Shown: piece by piece, positions 46,005 through 57,479 of the stretch
Layout of the letters: the number at the start of each line of letters is the position of its first letter
Numbering within the stretch: the stretch's first letter is position 1
Source: Diadema setosum
Lineage: Eukaryota; Echinodermata; Echinoidea; Diadematoida; Diadematidae
Direction of reading: 5' to 3'
Length of the DNA stretch: 64,000 nt
NCBI RefSeq assembly: GCF_964275005.1
Contig: NC_092694.1
Location: 35,166,967-35,230,966 of the forward strand
Position numbers and translations under genes: made by a program
Notes under the pieces: generated by a model
The model's input: only the letters and a program-made list of their open reading frames with translations
The model's database searches: none
What the model was told of the DNA's origin: nothing

Positions 46005-47718
46005 CAGTGGCGTATCTAGGGGGGGGGGGGCAAGGGGGGCACGTGCCCCGGGCGCCACTCCTTGGGGGCGCAAAAAAACGAAAAAAAAAAACGAAGAAGA
46101 AGAAGAAAAAAAAAAGAAAAAAAAAACGAAGAAGAAAAAAAAAGAAGAAGAAGGAAAAAAAAAAATCGCCCGGAAGGGGGGAGGGAGAATGATGGGGGGG
46201 GGGGGGGGGGGGGAGGGGGCAGAAAACCAAATCAAACAAGATAAAAACAAAACATGATGACGCGGACAAAATGACAATGTTTATTGTGTTCACACAAAAA
46301 TTCCATGTTCTGTGAGCTGAAATACAAAAATTTTCGGCTCGCTCGCTGCGCTCGCTCGCCAAAATTTACATAAAAAAGAAGGTAAGAACAAAACGTGATG
46401 ATGACAAAATGACAGTGTCTATTGTGTTCACACATGTCATTTTATATTTAGCAGGCAAAATGTTTCATGGAGCAGCGGCTGCAATTTCTTTCGTTCTGAA
46501 GCGATCGCCAATTGGATCAAAAGAAGGCGCCAACGGTTTCGAACAAACGGAGGGGGGGGGGGGGGGGTGCAAAAAACCCCGAATCAAACATGCAGCAAAA
46601 CGTAATGATGACGCGGAAATATACAAATTTCGGCTCACTCGCTCGTACTAATTTAGAGTATTTTTTCAAGTCCTCAGTTAGTTGGTATAAATCGTTATCT
46701 ATAAGGCCGTCACTATATCTTGATTAGAATTGTAAGATTTAATAAGCAAAAAATGACAAGAGTTTCATGATTTGTAAGCTGAAATACAAAACTTTTCGGC
46801 TCACTCGCTGCGCTTTCTCGCCAAAATTTGTATATAAAAAAGAGAAGAAGATAAGAACAAAACGTGACGATGACGCGGACAAAATGATAATGTCTATTGT
46901 GTTCACTCATGTCATCTTATATTTAGCAGGAAAAAATGTTACACGGAGCAGCGACTGCAATTTCATTCGTTCTGAAGCGATCGCCGATTGGATCACAAGA
47001 GGACGCCAACTGCTTCGAACATACGGGGGAGGGGGGCGCCAAAAAAAAAAAAGATAAGAAAAAAACGTAATGATGACGCAGAAATATATACAAATTTCGG
47101 CTCACTCGCTCGTACTAATTTAGAATACTTTTCCAAGTCCTCAGTTTGTTGGTATAAATCGTTATCTATAAGGTCCTCACTATAATTGTGAGATTTAATA
47201 AGCAAAAAATGACAAGAATTCCATGTTTTGTAAGCTGAAATACAAAAATTTTCGGCTCGCTCGCTGCGCTCGCTCGCCAAAATCTATATAAAAAAGATAA
47301 GAACAATACGTCATGATGACGAGGACATATACAAATTTCAACTCCCTCGCGCGCACTAATTTAGCGTATTTTTTAAAGTCCTCAATTTTTTGGTATAAAT
47401 CGTTATCTATAAGGCCGTCACTATATCTTGATTAGAATTGTAAGATTTGGTAAGCAAAAAATGACAAGAATTCCATGTTTTGTAAGCTGAAATACAAAAA
47501 TTTTCGGCTCGCTCGCTGCGCTCGCTCGCCAAAATCTATAAAAACTCATTACATCTAAATCACCCTCAAAAGATCCCTTTTAAGTGCTTGAAAAAGCATC
47601 ATGTGGACTTTGTTTAAAGTCCTTACCGGGATGGGGTTGGGGTTGAACATTTTTTGAGAAATTAGGGGCGCAATTTTCGTGCTTGCCCCGGGCGCCGTTT
47701 TCCCTAGATACGCCACTG
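46005..47718. mobile_element. Non-autonomous hAT-type element nested in LINE-1
   Basis: Ends CAGTGGCGTATCTAGG and CCTAGATACGCCACTG are perfect inverted repeats, flanked by identical 8-base duplications CTTGTCAG (45997-46004 and 47719-47726). That is diagnostic of hAT transposition. The interior has no transposase. It holds purine-rich low-complexity sequence, G runs and four copies of a segment with TTTCGGCTCGCTCGCTGCGC at about 46314, 46781, 47234 and 47488. Confidence 0.92.
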
Positions 47719-48114
47719 CTTGTCAGATTGACCATTACTGTTAATGATACTATTAGTAATATACTCTCTCTTTGCTCTACGAATTTGAGCGGTAACCTTG
47801 TTTCGTAGACACTTGTATTTTTCCCAGTCAACAGGTGAGCTTGATTTCTTTGCTAAACGCTTCTGATTGTCCCTTTCCTTTATGAGTGAGATGACTTGAT
47901 CAGTAATCCAAGGTGATTCTTTCTTTTTAACTCTTTTTTTTTCTTAAGGGGAGCGTGTTTGTCTATCACCATACGTATTATATTTTCAAATGCAGTGTAC
48001 GCTGCCTCTACATTAGTTTCATTCATGATGTATTCCCACGATTCCATAGATATGTCTTCTTTTATCAAACCATAATCAACCTTCTTTAAATTTCGAGAAA
48101 TCTTATATTTGTGT

Positions 48115-49146
48115 TCAGCTTTGTTTTTGACACTTTTTTTTACCCCAGCTACAATATACAAGATAATGATCACTCAGAGACATGGGTAAAATATCAACAG
48201 AATCAATTTTAGCTGGAGTATTTGTCATGATTAAATCAATCGTTGACGAGGTGTTTTCCGTAACTCTGGTCGCCGAATTAACTAGTTGCACATAACCAAA
48301 GCCTTCCGTTAACTCAAGTAACTGCTTTGTTTGCAATGGTTTATATTCTGGCATTACGTCACAATTCATATCCCCTAGTAAAATACCTTCTCGAGTTAGG
48401 TCTTCTATTCTCTGTAATACCAATTCAAACAATTTAAAAACCTTCAAGTTTGCGTTAGGCGGTCTGTACCATGAGACAATAAAATATGACTTCACCTTTA
48501 CAGGCTTTATTTCAATCACTAACATTTCCAAATCTTCATTCATTAAATCACTTCTCAGTGTATAATCTACATCACTTCGTATATATGCTGCCACACCTCC
48601 ACCTGCTCTGTTTCTATCTTTCCGTATCAATGAATAATCGTTACATGCAATTTCGCTGTCACCAATAAGCTCATTTGAATGAGTTTCGCTTAGCGTTAAT
48701 ACATGGATGTTTGACTTTGACATAAATAATCGGAGTTCATCAATGTTCTTCGTGAGAGAAGCACAGTTAAGATGAGCAACTTTCAGCCCAGGACTTACTC
48801 GTAGTTTCTGTATTTGTTTTTCCAAATGTAATGACATAATATCTCTTTTCCCCCCATCAAGCTTCATAATATCATGTAATTGCCCATCTGTACTGGAGTC
48901 ATTATGACTGTCATTATGCGTGCGTTCTCCACTTTCAGATACATTTGCCATATCATTGGCAGCATGAAATGGTAATTCCTGGAAACGACAAAAACGACAA
49001 AACCAATCATTGTCAGTTACAAAGACGTCCTTGCTGTATGGAGTGCATTTCAAATGGCACCATCTAAGACATCTGGAACATAACAGTGCATTTTGGTTAT
49101 TTTTAACACTTTTGTTACACGTCATACATGGATACTTTAATTTCAT
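48115..49146 (-). pseudogene. LINE-1 ORF2, PHD finger and endonuclease part
   Basis: Open for 343 codons. Residues about 7-50 form a PHD-like finger (CMTCNKSV, CSRCLRWCHLKC, WFCRFC). Residues about 118-335 form an APE endonuclease, with HLNCASL, LSETHSNE, SWYRPPN, LLGDMNCD and LSDHYLVY carrying the conserved catalytic Asn, Glu, Asp and His. The frame is lost right after the SDH motif; the following linker is in another frame at 47880-48173. Confidence 0.82.
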
Positions 49147-49189
49147 TATTTATGGTTTACCGGTCATATTTACCAATGCTAGTCATGTC

Positions 49190-49352
49190 CTATCGCAGTC
49201 TCTCAATGTCTGCCATGTTCCTGATGGTGACTCTTCTGTCATTCATTCCTTCGGTTCTGACAAGCGCTGTGATCTTCCCGTCCTTGGTCCACACCCGTCT
49301 CACTGATGACCTGTCCTTTGCTGCCTGGACAAGCTTCCTTCGGTGTGATGTT
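49190..49352 (-). pseudogene. LINE-1 ORF1, 3' part
   Basis: Separated from 53486-54162 by LINE-2. Read in frame with the 5' part it gives HRRKLVQAAKDRS, VWTKDGKITALV and VTIRNMADIERLR before a stop at 49190, the typical C-terminus of L1-like ORF1 proteins. Together ORF1 would have had about 280 residues. Confidence 0.8.
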
Positions 49353-49457
49353 AGATCTTGATCTTGATCTTGATCTTGATATCCTTGATGTACAAACGCC
49401 TGGTGTGGCTATCCCGTACATATAGGTCGCAATATATGCTTGAGTCGGAGGCATATC

Positions 49458-52400
49458 TTATTCAAACTTAATATTTTCAAGAAGGTCTTTAAATTTTTGG
49501 ATTGTAGAAGCTTCTCTGACATTATCTGGGAGGTTGTTCCACTGGGGGATTGTCCTTGGGTATAGAGACTGCCGGTAGCAGCTCTTATTTGCTCTTATAT
49601 GGTCGTACACAAATTTCTTGGAGGAGTGTCGTGTGGTTGGTTTTCTCTTGGTTAAATTGGAGCTTTGCAGATGTTTAATATTGCTGGGGATTAATCCTTG
49701 GGTCTCTTTATAGATGATGAGAAGGCGAGATTTGATTCTACGTCTCTCGAGGCTTTCCCATTCCAGTTGCTTCATCATATTCGTTACACTAGCTGATCTG
49801 TCATAATTGTTGCATGCAAATCTTGCAGCTCTTTTTTGGATCTTTTCGATTGCTTGTTTGTTGTTTTGTTGACTTGGGTCCCAAACTGCGTGACAGTATT
49901 CCAAGAGTGGACGTACCAGGGTGATGTAAGCTATGGCTTTGGTTTGTATGTCGCAGCTAAACAGATTCCTTCTCAGCAGACCAAGCTGGCGGTTGGCTTT
50001 GTTGATTACTTGGTTGATGTGCATGGTCCAAGACAGATCCGATGCCAATTCAACTCCAAGGTATGGGTAATGATCGACTCTACTTAGTGTGTTGTTTCCC
50101 ATGGAGTAACTGAACTGAGGGGGTCTTAATTTGTGAGTGACAGTCATAACGAAGCATTTGGAAGTATTGAAGCCCATCTGCCACTTTTGTTCCCAGGCCC
50201 GAAGTGTGTCAATATCAGCTTGGAGTGAAGTTTGGTCTGAAGAGGTTTCAATCCCACGATACAAAATACAATCATCCGCGAACAGGCGTACTTTAGATGA
50301 GAGGTTACTGGGTAGATCATTAACATAGGTGAGGAACAACAGTGGCCCCATCACTGTGCCCTGTGGAACGCCTGACTTCACAGGTAAGGGACCACTGGTG
50401 ATCCCTTCCAAAAGAACTCTCTGGTGGCGGTTGATTAGGAAATTCTTCAACCAAACATGGATTTTGTTTCGAATTCCGAAATATTCAAGCTTATGAAGTA
50501 GACGATGATGGGGAACTACATCAAAAGCTTTTTTAAAGTCCAATATTATTAAATCAACTTGGCCCCTATTGTCCAAAACTTTCTGTATGTCGTCGATCAA
50601 GCCTGAAAGTTGTGAATCACACGACCTGCCTTTTCGAAAGCCATGCTGCTGATCAGCTAAAATTCCAAACCTCTCAAAATGTTTCATGATATGGCCATGG
50701 ATGATGTGCTCGAGTAATTTGCAAACGATCGAGGTTAAGGAGACTGGTCTGTAGCTCTGTGGTTGAGAACGATCATCTTTTTTGTAAATAGGTGTTACAT
50801 TCGCGGTGCGCCAATCCTTGGGAAGATCACCGGTAGAGATGGATTTCTGGAAAATCTTTTGCAGAGCTGGGGCAATGCTACCTGCACAGGCCTTAAGAAC
50901 CTTTCCTTGTATTCCATCAGGACCTGCAGCTTTATTCGGGTTGATATTCAAAAGCAGTTTACGAACTCCTTCTTCAGTTATCACAATATCATCTATATCC
51001 GGGATATTACTACCGTCTAGGTCTGGTATGTTGTCATCTTCGTCAGTGAATACTGAGCAGAAGTATTCATTAAATGCCTCTGCTTTCTCCATTGTCCCTG
51101 GGATGATATTACCACGGACTTTGAGGGGTGGAATTCCACTTACTTCTTGTCTCTTAGCCTTAATAAATTTCCAGAAAGGTTTAGGGTTTTCGGTTCTTAG
51201 GCTGGCCCCGATAACATCTCTCAAGTAGTTCTTATATGCCTTCCTGGTTCTCCTGTCAATACTTCTTCTCAGTTTTTTGAATGCTTCTTGGTCAGTGGGA
51301 GACTGTGACCTTTTCGCTTTATTGTAGAGTCTCTTCTTCTTTCTGTAGTCCCTTTTGAGTGATCTGTCTATCCATGGGTATGAGAAACGACTTGAGGTCA
51401 TCTTAGAGGGGATGTGTCTTTGGATTGATGACTGAAGGGCTGTTTTAAAGTCAGTATAAAGTTCCTCCGTACTTGAAGAGGAGATGCGATCGTGAGTGAG
51501 GGATTTGTTGAAATCTTCCATGTCCCTGTTGATTTCCTCGAAGTTCGCCTTCTTGTAGATGTAAACTTTCCGCTTGGGTGGTCTGTTAACTTTGGGCTTT
51601 AACACAGCTTCTATAATCACCATATCATGGTCACTAATACCATGATCCACCTTCACAGATTCTGCAGATGCAGGGCGATTTGTGAAGCACAGGTCCAGTA
51701 TATTCTCTGCTCTTGTAGGATCTTTAACAAGTTGTTGTAGGTTATTGCCATTCATAATATCTATCACTTTCCTACTCACTGTCGGGTACTGGCCACCAGG
51801 TTTGAAGACGGTTGATTCCCAATCAACGTGTGGTAGGTTGAAGTCACCAAGGATCCACACGGATGCATTCTTTGGAATTCTTGATAACGATAATTCCAAC
51901 TCTTCCAAGTACTCTAAGTTTGACGATGGTGGTCTATAAAATGCACCTATGTATAAGGGTGGTATTCCTTTCACGTGGATTGAGATCCATATAATTTCCG
52001 AGTTTGTTTGGAGATGTGGTTCTTCTGACGCAAGGAAAGTATCTCTTACAGCAATGAAAACTCCACCACCTCTCTGATCAGTTGCTCTATCTCTTCTGAA
52101 AACATTGTAGCATGATGGAAAAATTTCCCCGGTAGAAATAGAGCTGTTTAACCAAGACTCAGTCCCGATTACCACATCTGGGTTCTCACAAGCCAATACT
52201 GCTTCAAAGCTCAATAATTTAGCTTTTATACTCTGACAATTCAAATTAATCATTTTCATCCGTTTTGTTAACTCAGGCTTCTGTTTGTTCCTTCTTTTAT
52301 AGTTGTCCTTGGGATTGGCTCCTGCATTCTTTCTGCTAAACACTGGAGTCTTAGGTTTTGGGTTTGGGCTTGATGTTTGAACAGGTTGTCCAATGTCTAG

Positions 52401-53033
52401 GTCTTGCCTATCATCTGATGAAACGTTAATGGCATTACTTGGTAACTGGGTCAATGGGTCGAAACTGTTGGACAGTTCTAACTTGGTAGCGCTTAGAGAG
52501 AAAGACGACACATTTGGGTTTCCACAATTAGAACAGATCCAAGAAAAAGAAGGATGATCTGACAAATAATCATACATGTCATCACTCATTTTCAGGCATG
52601 AAGCGTGAAACCAACCCTGGCACTGTTCACATTCAACAGCTTTCTGTCCCCATTTGGCTGCTTTCTTACAAATTTCACAAGGGTACTTTGGTTTACGGGG
52701 GCCAGGATTTAGTTCAATATCACCTGACAGCAAAACATACACAAAGGCCATAAGTCTAGCCCTCTTCACACTCAACATTGTTCTTGGTGATTTTAACTTC
52801 AACAAATACAAAGAGTAATGGAACATGCTCACTTGGTTTTCTTGCTTGTATAATCTGTGTTGCGAAAAACTAAGGGCGGAAGATGGTGCCATCCAGTTGT
52901 CACGGAAGATATTTGATTGCAGATTTTCTCTGTTGACGCCACACTCATGTTCAGCTGTGCTGCTGCTGGTTCTGATAATCAGGCTGAGAATCATTACTAG
53001 GGCTGGGATCCAGAATGACTGTAAAATCGCCAT
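49458..53033 (-). CDS. LINE-2 polyprotein: hydrophobic N-terminus, 2A, PHD finger, APE endonuclease, reverse transcriptase
   Basis: 1191 codons without interruption. Residues 7-20 are strongly hydrophobic after a short N-terminus, signal-peptide or anchor like. Residues 104-112 read GDIELNPGP, the 2A ribosome-skipping motif, with separation expected between G111 and P112; it is preceded by a second hydrophobic stretch (LMAFVYVLL). A C4HC3 PHD finger spans 119-170 (C119, C122, C135, C138, H143, C146, C167, C170). The APE endonuclease spans about 258-480 (NLNCQS, GTESW, FYRPPS, LGDFNLPHVDW, ISDHD). The RT spans about 620-1000, with LDFKKAFD, SGVPQGTVMGPLLF and FADD at 918-921. The element mobilises its own RNA by target-primed reverse transcription. 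2A motifs in APE-type LINEs are known from sea urchins; action here is inferred. Confidence 0.92.
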   Translation of the reverse strand: MAILQSFWIPALVMILSLIIRTSSSTAEHECGVNRENLQSNIFRDNWMAPSSALSFSQHRLYKQENQVSMFHYSLYLLKLKSPRTMLSVKRARLMAFVYVLLSGDIELNPGPRKPKYPCEICKKAAKWGQKAVECEQCQGWFHASCLKMSDDMYDYLSDHPSFSWICSNCGNPNVSSFSLSATKLELSNSFDPLTQLPSNAINVSSDDRQDLDIGQPVQTSSPNPKPKTPVFSRKNAGANPKDNYKRRNKQKPELTKRMKMINLNCQSIKAKLLSFEAVLACENPDVVIGTESWLNSSISTGEIFPSCYNVFRRDRATDQRGGGVFIAVRDTFLASEEPHLQTNSEIIWISIHVKGIPPLYIGAFYRPPSSNLEYLEELELSLSRIPKNASVWILGDFNLPHVDWESTVFKPGGQYPTVSRKVIDIMNGNNLQQLVKDPTRAENILDLCFTNRPASAESVKVDHGISDHDMVIIEAVLKPKVNRPPKRKVYIYKKANFEEINRDMEDFNKSLTHDRISSSSTEELYTDFKTALQSSIQRHIPSKMTSSRFSYPWIDRSLKRDYRKKKRLYNKAKRSQSPTDQEAFKKLRRSIDRRTRKAYKNYLRDVIGASLRTENPKPFWKFIKAKRQEVSGIPPLKVRGNIIPGTMEKAEAFNEYFCSVFTDEDDNIPDLDGSNIPDIDDIVITEEGVRKLLLNINPNKAAGPDGIQGKVLKACAGSIAPALQKIFQKSISTGDLPKDWRTANVTPIYKKDDRSQPQSYRPVSLTSIVCKLLEHIIHGHIMKHFERFGILADQQHGFRKGRSCDSQLSGLIDDIQKVLDNRGQVDLIILDFKKAFDVVPHHRLLHKLEYFGIRNKIHVWLKNFLINRHQRVLLEGITSGPLPVKSGVPQGTVMGPLLFLTYVNDLPSNLSSKVRLFADDCILYRGIETSSDQTSLQADIDTLRAWEQKWQMGFNTSKCFVMTVTHKLRPPQFSYSMGNNTLSRVDHYPYLGVELASDLSWTMHINQVINKANRQLGLLRRNLFSCDIQTKAIAYITLVRPLLEYCHAVWDPSQQNNKQAIEKIQKRAARFACNNYDRSASVTNMMKQLEWESLERRRIKSRLLIIYKETQGLIPSNIKHLQSSNLTKRKPTTRHSSKKFVYDHIRANKSCYRQSLYPRTIPQWNNLPDNVREASTIQKFKDLLENIKFE
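52698..52724 (-). other. 2A ribosome-skipping motif in LINE-2
   Basis: Codons for GDIELNPGP, matching the D(V/I)ExNPGP consensus at every position. It sits between the N-terminal hydrophobic segment and the PHD finger, so translation should yield a 111-residue leader protein and a separate PHD-EN-RT protein. Confidence 0.85.
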
Positions 53034-53485
53034 AATGCAGGCTGTCGTTGTTCATAAAAAATACTCCCAAAACAAACACTTATTTAATAACCATACAAAT
53101 ACTTTTATTACAAAAAATGTTTAAAAACATCCCACAAGGCATAAAATCCAAGATGGCGGTCGGCACATATGTTGGTGCGTTACTTGTTGGATGCACGAAA
53201 ATCTTGATTGCACTATCACACACGTGAGGTCGGTCCGTAGAGCTGTGTTGCTTGGGCTTCCACTTCAGAGCAAACGTTGGTCCAATTTGTAGGTCAAAAT
53301 TTCTCGCTAATTTCTTACACATAAGGATAAAAATCCATCACAGATGGATCAGCATAGTAAAAAACACTATAATATCACCGATTAAAACACAGATGCCTCG
53401 AAGAAAATTAAAAATTTGATAGGATTTAAACTGCAATTTGCAGAGCTAAAAAATATGCGTCCGACTGTCAAGCATGCACAGCAAC
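53034..53485 (-). other. LINE-2 5' leader
   Basis: 452 bases between the target duplication and the ORF start, with a CAAGATGGCGG-type word at 53150-53160 on the plus strand (YY1-like). A promoter is expected here for a mobile non-LTR element but is not demonstrated. Confidence 0.4.
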
Positions 53486-54162
53486 AGATCCTCGTGTACA
53501 AAGATGGGACTCCCTTTGAAACGGGACTTGGCGTTGAAGACGGTCTGCCGAGCGTTGTATGATCCGAACTTGACTATGATCGGTTTTGGTCCAGGTTTGT
53601 CTCCTTCAACTCCGCTTCTGGGTTTCGGTGTAATGCGATGACTTCTGGAAATGCATGTAGGGTCGAGTGAAATGTCCAGGTGGGTCTTGACGACGTCCAT
53701 GATGAGGTTGTCAGTGTTTTCATCTGCTGTTTCCGGTATACCGTAGAACCGGAGGCATTCCCACCTAGAGTATTGCTCTTGCTCATCGAGTGCATTCTGA
53801 ACCTTTTTGAGGTTCCCTTCCAGATATTTGAGTTGCTCATTCATCGATTTCTGTTCGGCCGTTAGTTGCTCAAGGTCCAGCGAGATTGCTTGGTACACAC
53901 TTTGTGACACTTTCTCCAATATGGCGGCCGAGATCACGTCATTCAGCTTTTGGAGAACGTCGTCGCAGCACAATGCCTCCTTTATTTGAGATTGCAAGGC
54001 TTCTTTCACGTAGTCCATGGTCAATGGAAATGTCTCACTTGGCTGATCACCTGCACACCGAGGGTCTCCTTGGTTGTGACTGACCGGAGATGCTGCCCGT
54101 AGTCGGTTAGCCCATGGTCCGTCACCTTGCTTGAGCTTTCCGGCAGGTTTCTTAGCTGCCAT
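53486..54162 (-). pseudogene. LINE-1 ORF1, 5' part
   Basis: ATG at 54162 starts a protein with a Lys-rich N-terminus, a coiled coil (about residues 75-125, heptads around LEQLTAEQKSMNEQLKYLEG) and an L1-ORF1-like RNA-binding region (CLRFYGIPE, ISRSHRI, IIVKF). It is cut at 53486, where LINE-2 is inserted. The few codons that follow up to the stop at 53446 belong to LINE-2 sequence. The remainder is at 49190-49352. ORF1 proteins of this kind bind element RNA. Confidence 0.8.
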
Positions 54163-54356
54163 TTTCCTTCACTTTCTCGTCGTTCATCCACAAATTTCAA
54201 CGAAATGGACTTCTTCCAATGTTAATCTATCAGCTCGTCGAAAGATGAAGAAGACGATACAGTGATATATGTGATTTAACGTACTTAATTCTGTAGACTC
54301 GTGGGGCATGTGGAGAGGCGTGTGTGCACCATCTGACATTTTTTGTGACAGTTGAG

Positions 54357-57300
54357 ATTATAATCAATGCTAAAAGCTATCTTCATTATGATTATGATCA
54401 CAAGTTGAGGAAGTGATCACTAAGGTATCTACAGCCTTTTTTTTTCCTTGCCGCATAAATGTGTTTTATTTATTTTTCCTTTTTTGTATTACACCTTATA
54501 TCTCAACTGTCAAAACCAGCTTCCTAAAACGTTTGAGTTTGCTCATATTGAATATGAATGTAGATAGGTATTATATGATATACGTTTATCGGCCATACTA
54601 TCAATGGGGAATAGATCCACCACTCGACAATTTCTAGACGAGCCTGATCAACTGTTTGGAAACCGGTCTCTCCATCAGATGTCATTCTTGGAGATCTTAA
54701 AATCCATGTAGACCAACTTAACATGCCTGCAAGTCGCCAGTTTGTGAGCTCCATCTCAGCCGGAAGTTTCAAACAATAATCAGTAATGTTCCAAATAGTT
54801 GCACTAAACGTGTACCTTTGGGCAGACAATGGCTTTATTGTGAACTTTTTGGATAAATTGAATAAGAGACCGACACTGCGTGATAATAATGTCGGTCTTG
54901 TGGGCCTTATTTGCCTAGTGTCGAACTCATATTGGACCTCATTTGCCTATAGCATGTATAGTGTCAATGTTGTGGACCGTTTAGCTCTTCGGCATATTTA
55001 TCGTGATGTCGAGCTCGTGGGCCTTGTTCTTTTAGTGTCTAGCTCGTTCCATGGGCTAATATGATTCGTGTGCTGTATGACCCATGAGCTGAATGACTCG
55101 TGGGCTGTATGACTCGTGGGTGTCGGACTCATGACGTGCATACCATGACAAGCACGAGCGAACGCCAACGTTGTGAGGGTCGCATTTCGTTGTTAAATTT
55201 CTGTAGACTAAGCCGTATGGTATGTTTAAATGCATAGAATCCCTACAGAGTAGGGTTTCTATTGGTTCTATTGCACGCACACACCATCGACAGTATTCGT
55301 GTCAACGCAGTTAAGATAGCTAGACGCATTTTCAAAAACAACACAAAAGACAACACCTACAACAATATTCAAATGATAAACGGACTTTAACATTTAATGA
55401 TCTTCCAGTTTGCAACACAGCATGCCAATCTACCTACTAAAAACTAAATTGTTACATCAATACAACCGAGACAAGAGACATTTAGCCCCACGACTCCATG
55501 CTAGTTACAGCAAACTTTCTCCTTATTGCAAGGTGACTCTTTTTTTTCTGTCTCTCTCTCTCCTTTATCTCTCACTATGTATCTATCTTGGGCCTGTGTT
55601 GGTATTGTATTTTGTGTGCGTTCGATTTGAATTTCACGGATAAATTGATTTGCTGCAAATGAGACAAAAATTCAAGGTTCTCTCAGAAAAAAAAAATGGT
55701 AACGCTTTTTTTATTTATCTATTGTAGTTTCTGTCCAGTTTTATTTTTAATATTTTTGTTTTTGACAAATCAATATTATCATCCATAAGAACTTCTCTTT
55801 GAGCCACAGTTTGATGAATGATTATCATTAGACGATAGTGCAACTGTACAATTTATTTACAGTGACAAAATATCTTTGTATAATCCTTCATTTATCAAAT
55901 GTTGTATTTTTCTTTTGAGTCATGTAGCACATCATTAATTTGGAAACTACATTTCTTTCCCAGGAGCCACTTATTATTATTTTTGTACAACGATAGATTT
56001 AAAGTGATTCCAACTACCATCGTTTATGTACTGGTACACTCTAATTCTATGAATAATTGTGAGAAAAGTGAGATCATGTGTTTTACTAGTTATCAGATTA
56101 CATTGTAAAATTTTATACCCCACTTAGATACTAATGACAGTTTCTTTCCTTAAGATGCGAGAATGATTTGAACAAAAGCTAGCTGGAATATGTTTTTACT
56201 TGAACTGATATAATATAACCGTATTATTGCGTCTCTTTAATTAGAAGTCATGCAGCAGTAAATAACAGCTGCAGATCTCGAGTTTTTATCATCCTGCTTC
56301 ATTTGAAGTGCGATTCCACACCATGCTTTTTTGAGAATTACTATAAGAGTTATAAAATCAGATAACAAGATGGTAGACATTTTACAAGATGAGGACTGAA
56401 AGACACAAAGGCAAACACGGAAATTGAAAGTTTGAACTTGTCCGTAACACTCTCATTGTTCTGTGCATAAAGGAACAGTGAAAAAAATGCTCTAACATTA
56501 AAAAATTGAAGATTTTTTTTAAGTAAAAAAAAATGAAACTATGACATCATTACCTCAACGAATGTGTATATTTGGGTAGTTACCCTATCACTGTTTTTAG
56601 AAAACCCATAAAAGAACCACGTAATCCTTTTACGTTATCTCAGATTTGTTTAAACCCTCCTCCATTACTGATGTTTTATTGATTTTGCTTTATCTATTGC
56701 AACTGAATTTAACATTTTGTGAAATAGCACTGTTGGCTTGAATGGACTCTTTGTTTAAGTTAGTACTTTCGAATAGATAAAGAAACAAAAACAGGCCTTC
56801 ATTGAAATCACACCAAAACACTGGTAAATGCCACTGAAGCAAGCTGGTTGCTTGATAATGCAGTTACTTCGTACAACGCCTAGTCGAATGGGCACATAAG
56901 TTTCAACCAAATGTTATTTGTCCACAAATGTAATAAATATAACATACTCCGCCTGAACATTAGGATTCATCATTTAGATATACTACCAATGATTTAGTTT
57001 TTTCATGAAATAAAGACATTCAAGAAATTCATCGTTCCCGAATCATTTTGAATGGATGAATTAGATTTCCATGTTATTTCTTGGCTTTGAAGAACAATAA
57101 CTGACCTTATCGGGCCGACATCTTATTCTCGTCTGGCATTTTTAAGAGCAAATTCTATTCTGTGAATGTCGCTTTACTAATAGTTTTCAGAGAAAACTGG
57201 AACGTGTAAGTTTCTTTGCAGTGGGACTGGTTATTTCACAATCACGGCCAACTTATTGCTGAATTCAATTACAAAGTAACAGCAAATACGAGAAAGAAAA

Positions 57301-57429
57301 CAAACGAATGCTTTTAAAGGTACAAAGTCTTGAAAGCGTTCTTCTTCTTTATGTGGTCAGTGCCAGGGCTCTTGTTACCAACGTCTATGGGCCTTCTTCT
57401 CCATAATTCTGTTTCTTTCAAATCGGGAT
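54357..57429. other. Spacer between LINE-1 and gene 1
   Basis: Aligns with copy A 6986-10047. Many short frames are shared by both copies but none has domain character. No gene recognised. Confidence 0.6.
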
Positions 57430-57435
57430 TTTATT
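57430..57435 (-). promoter_or_regulatory. Probable polyadenylation signal of gene 1
   Basis: AATAAA on the minus strand, 45 bases past the stop codon of gene 1. Confidence 0.5.
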
Positions 57436-57479
57436 TCCATTTCGCATCCTGAACATCGCTCTCGTTACTGAGAAAGCAT

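Larger units (their letters stand above)
49358..53485 (-). mobile_element. LINE-2: intact CR1-like retrotransposon with 2A motif, nested in LINE-1 ORF1
   Basis: About 4.1 kb on the minus strand, flanked by the 5-base duplication AGATC (53486-53490, 49353-49357). A 5' leader of about 450 bases, one long ORF, a short 3' untranslated region and an (ATCAAG)n tail. The junctions are exact because the interrupted LINE-1 ORF1 continues in frame on both sides. The uninterrupted ORF suggests a young insertion. Confidence 0.9.
42687..54356 (-). mobile_element. LINE-1: CR1/Jockey-like non-LTR retrotransposon, interrupted by three insertions
   Basis: Full-length or nearly so on the minus strand. The 3' end carries an (ACTGA)n tail at 42687-42710. 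A 5' leader of about 195 bases precedes ORF1. The empty site is preserved in copy A at about 6986 (GGCCTTCA then TTATAATC). Without the nested LINE-2, hAT and TTCC-type elements it measures about 4.7 kb. ORF1 and ORF2 can both be followed but have frameshifts, so it is inactive. Confidence 0.85.

Noticed and set aside
45981..46277. Long open frames of Lys/Glu, Phe/Ser and Pro/Gly on both strands
   Set aside because: They are translations of purine-rich low-complexity sequence and G runs inside the non-coding hAT element.
46005..46362. Upstream extension of the LINE-1 RT frame (to 46362)
   Set aside because: It reads into the hAT element; the real frame is interrupted exactly at the target duplication.
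53446..54162. The 238-codon frame as a complete ORF1 of LINE-2
   Set aside because: Its last codons are LINE-2 leader sequence. The true continuation lies beyond LINE-2 at 49190-49352, so it belongs to LINE-1.
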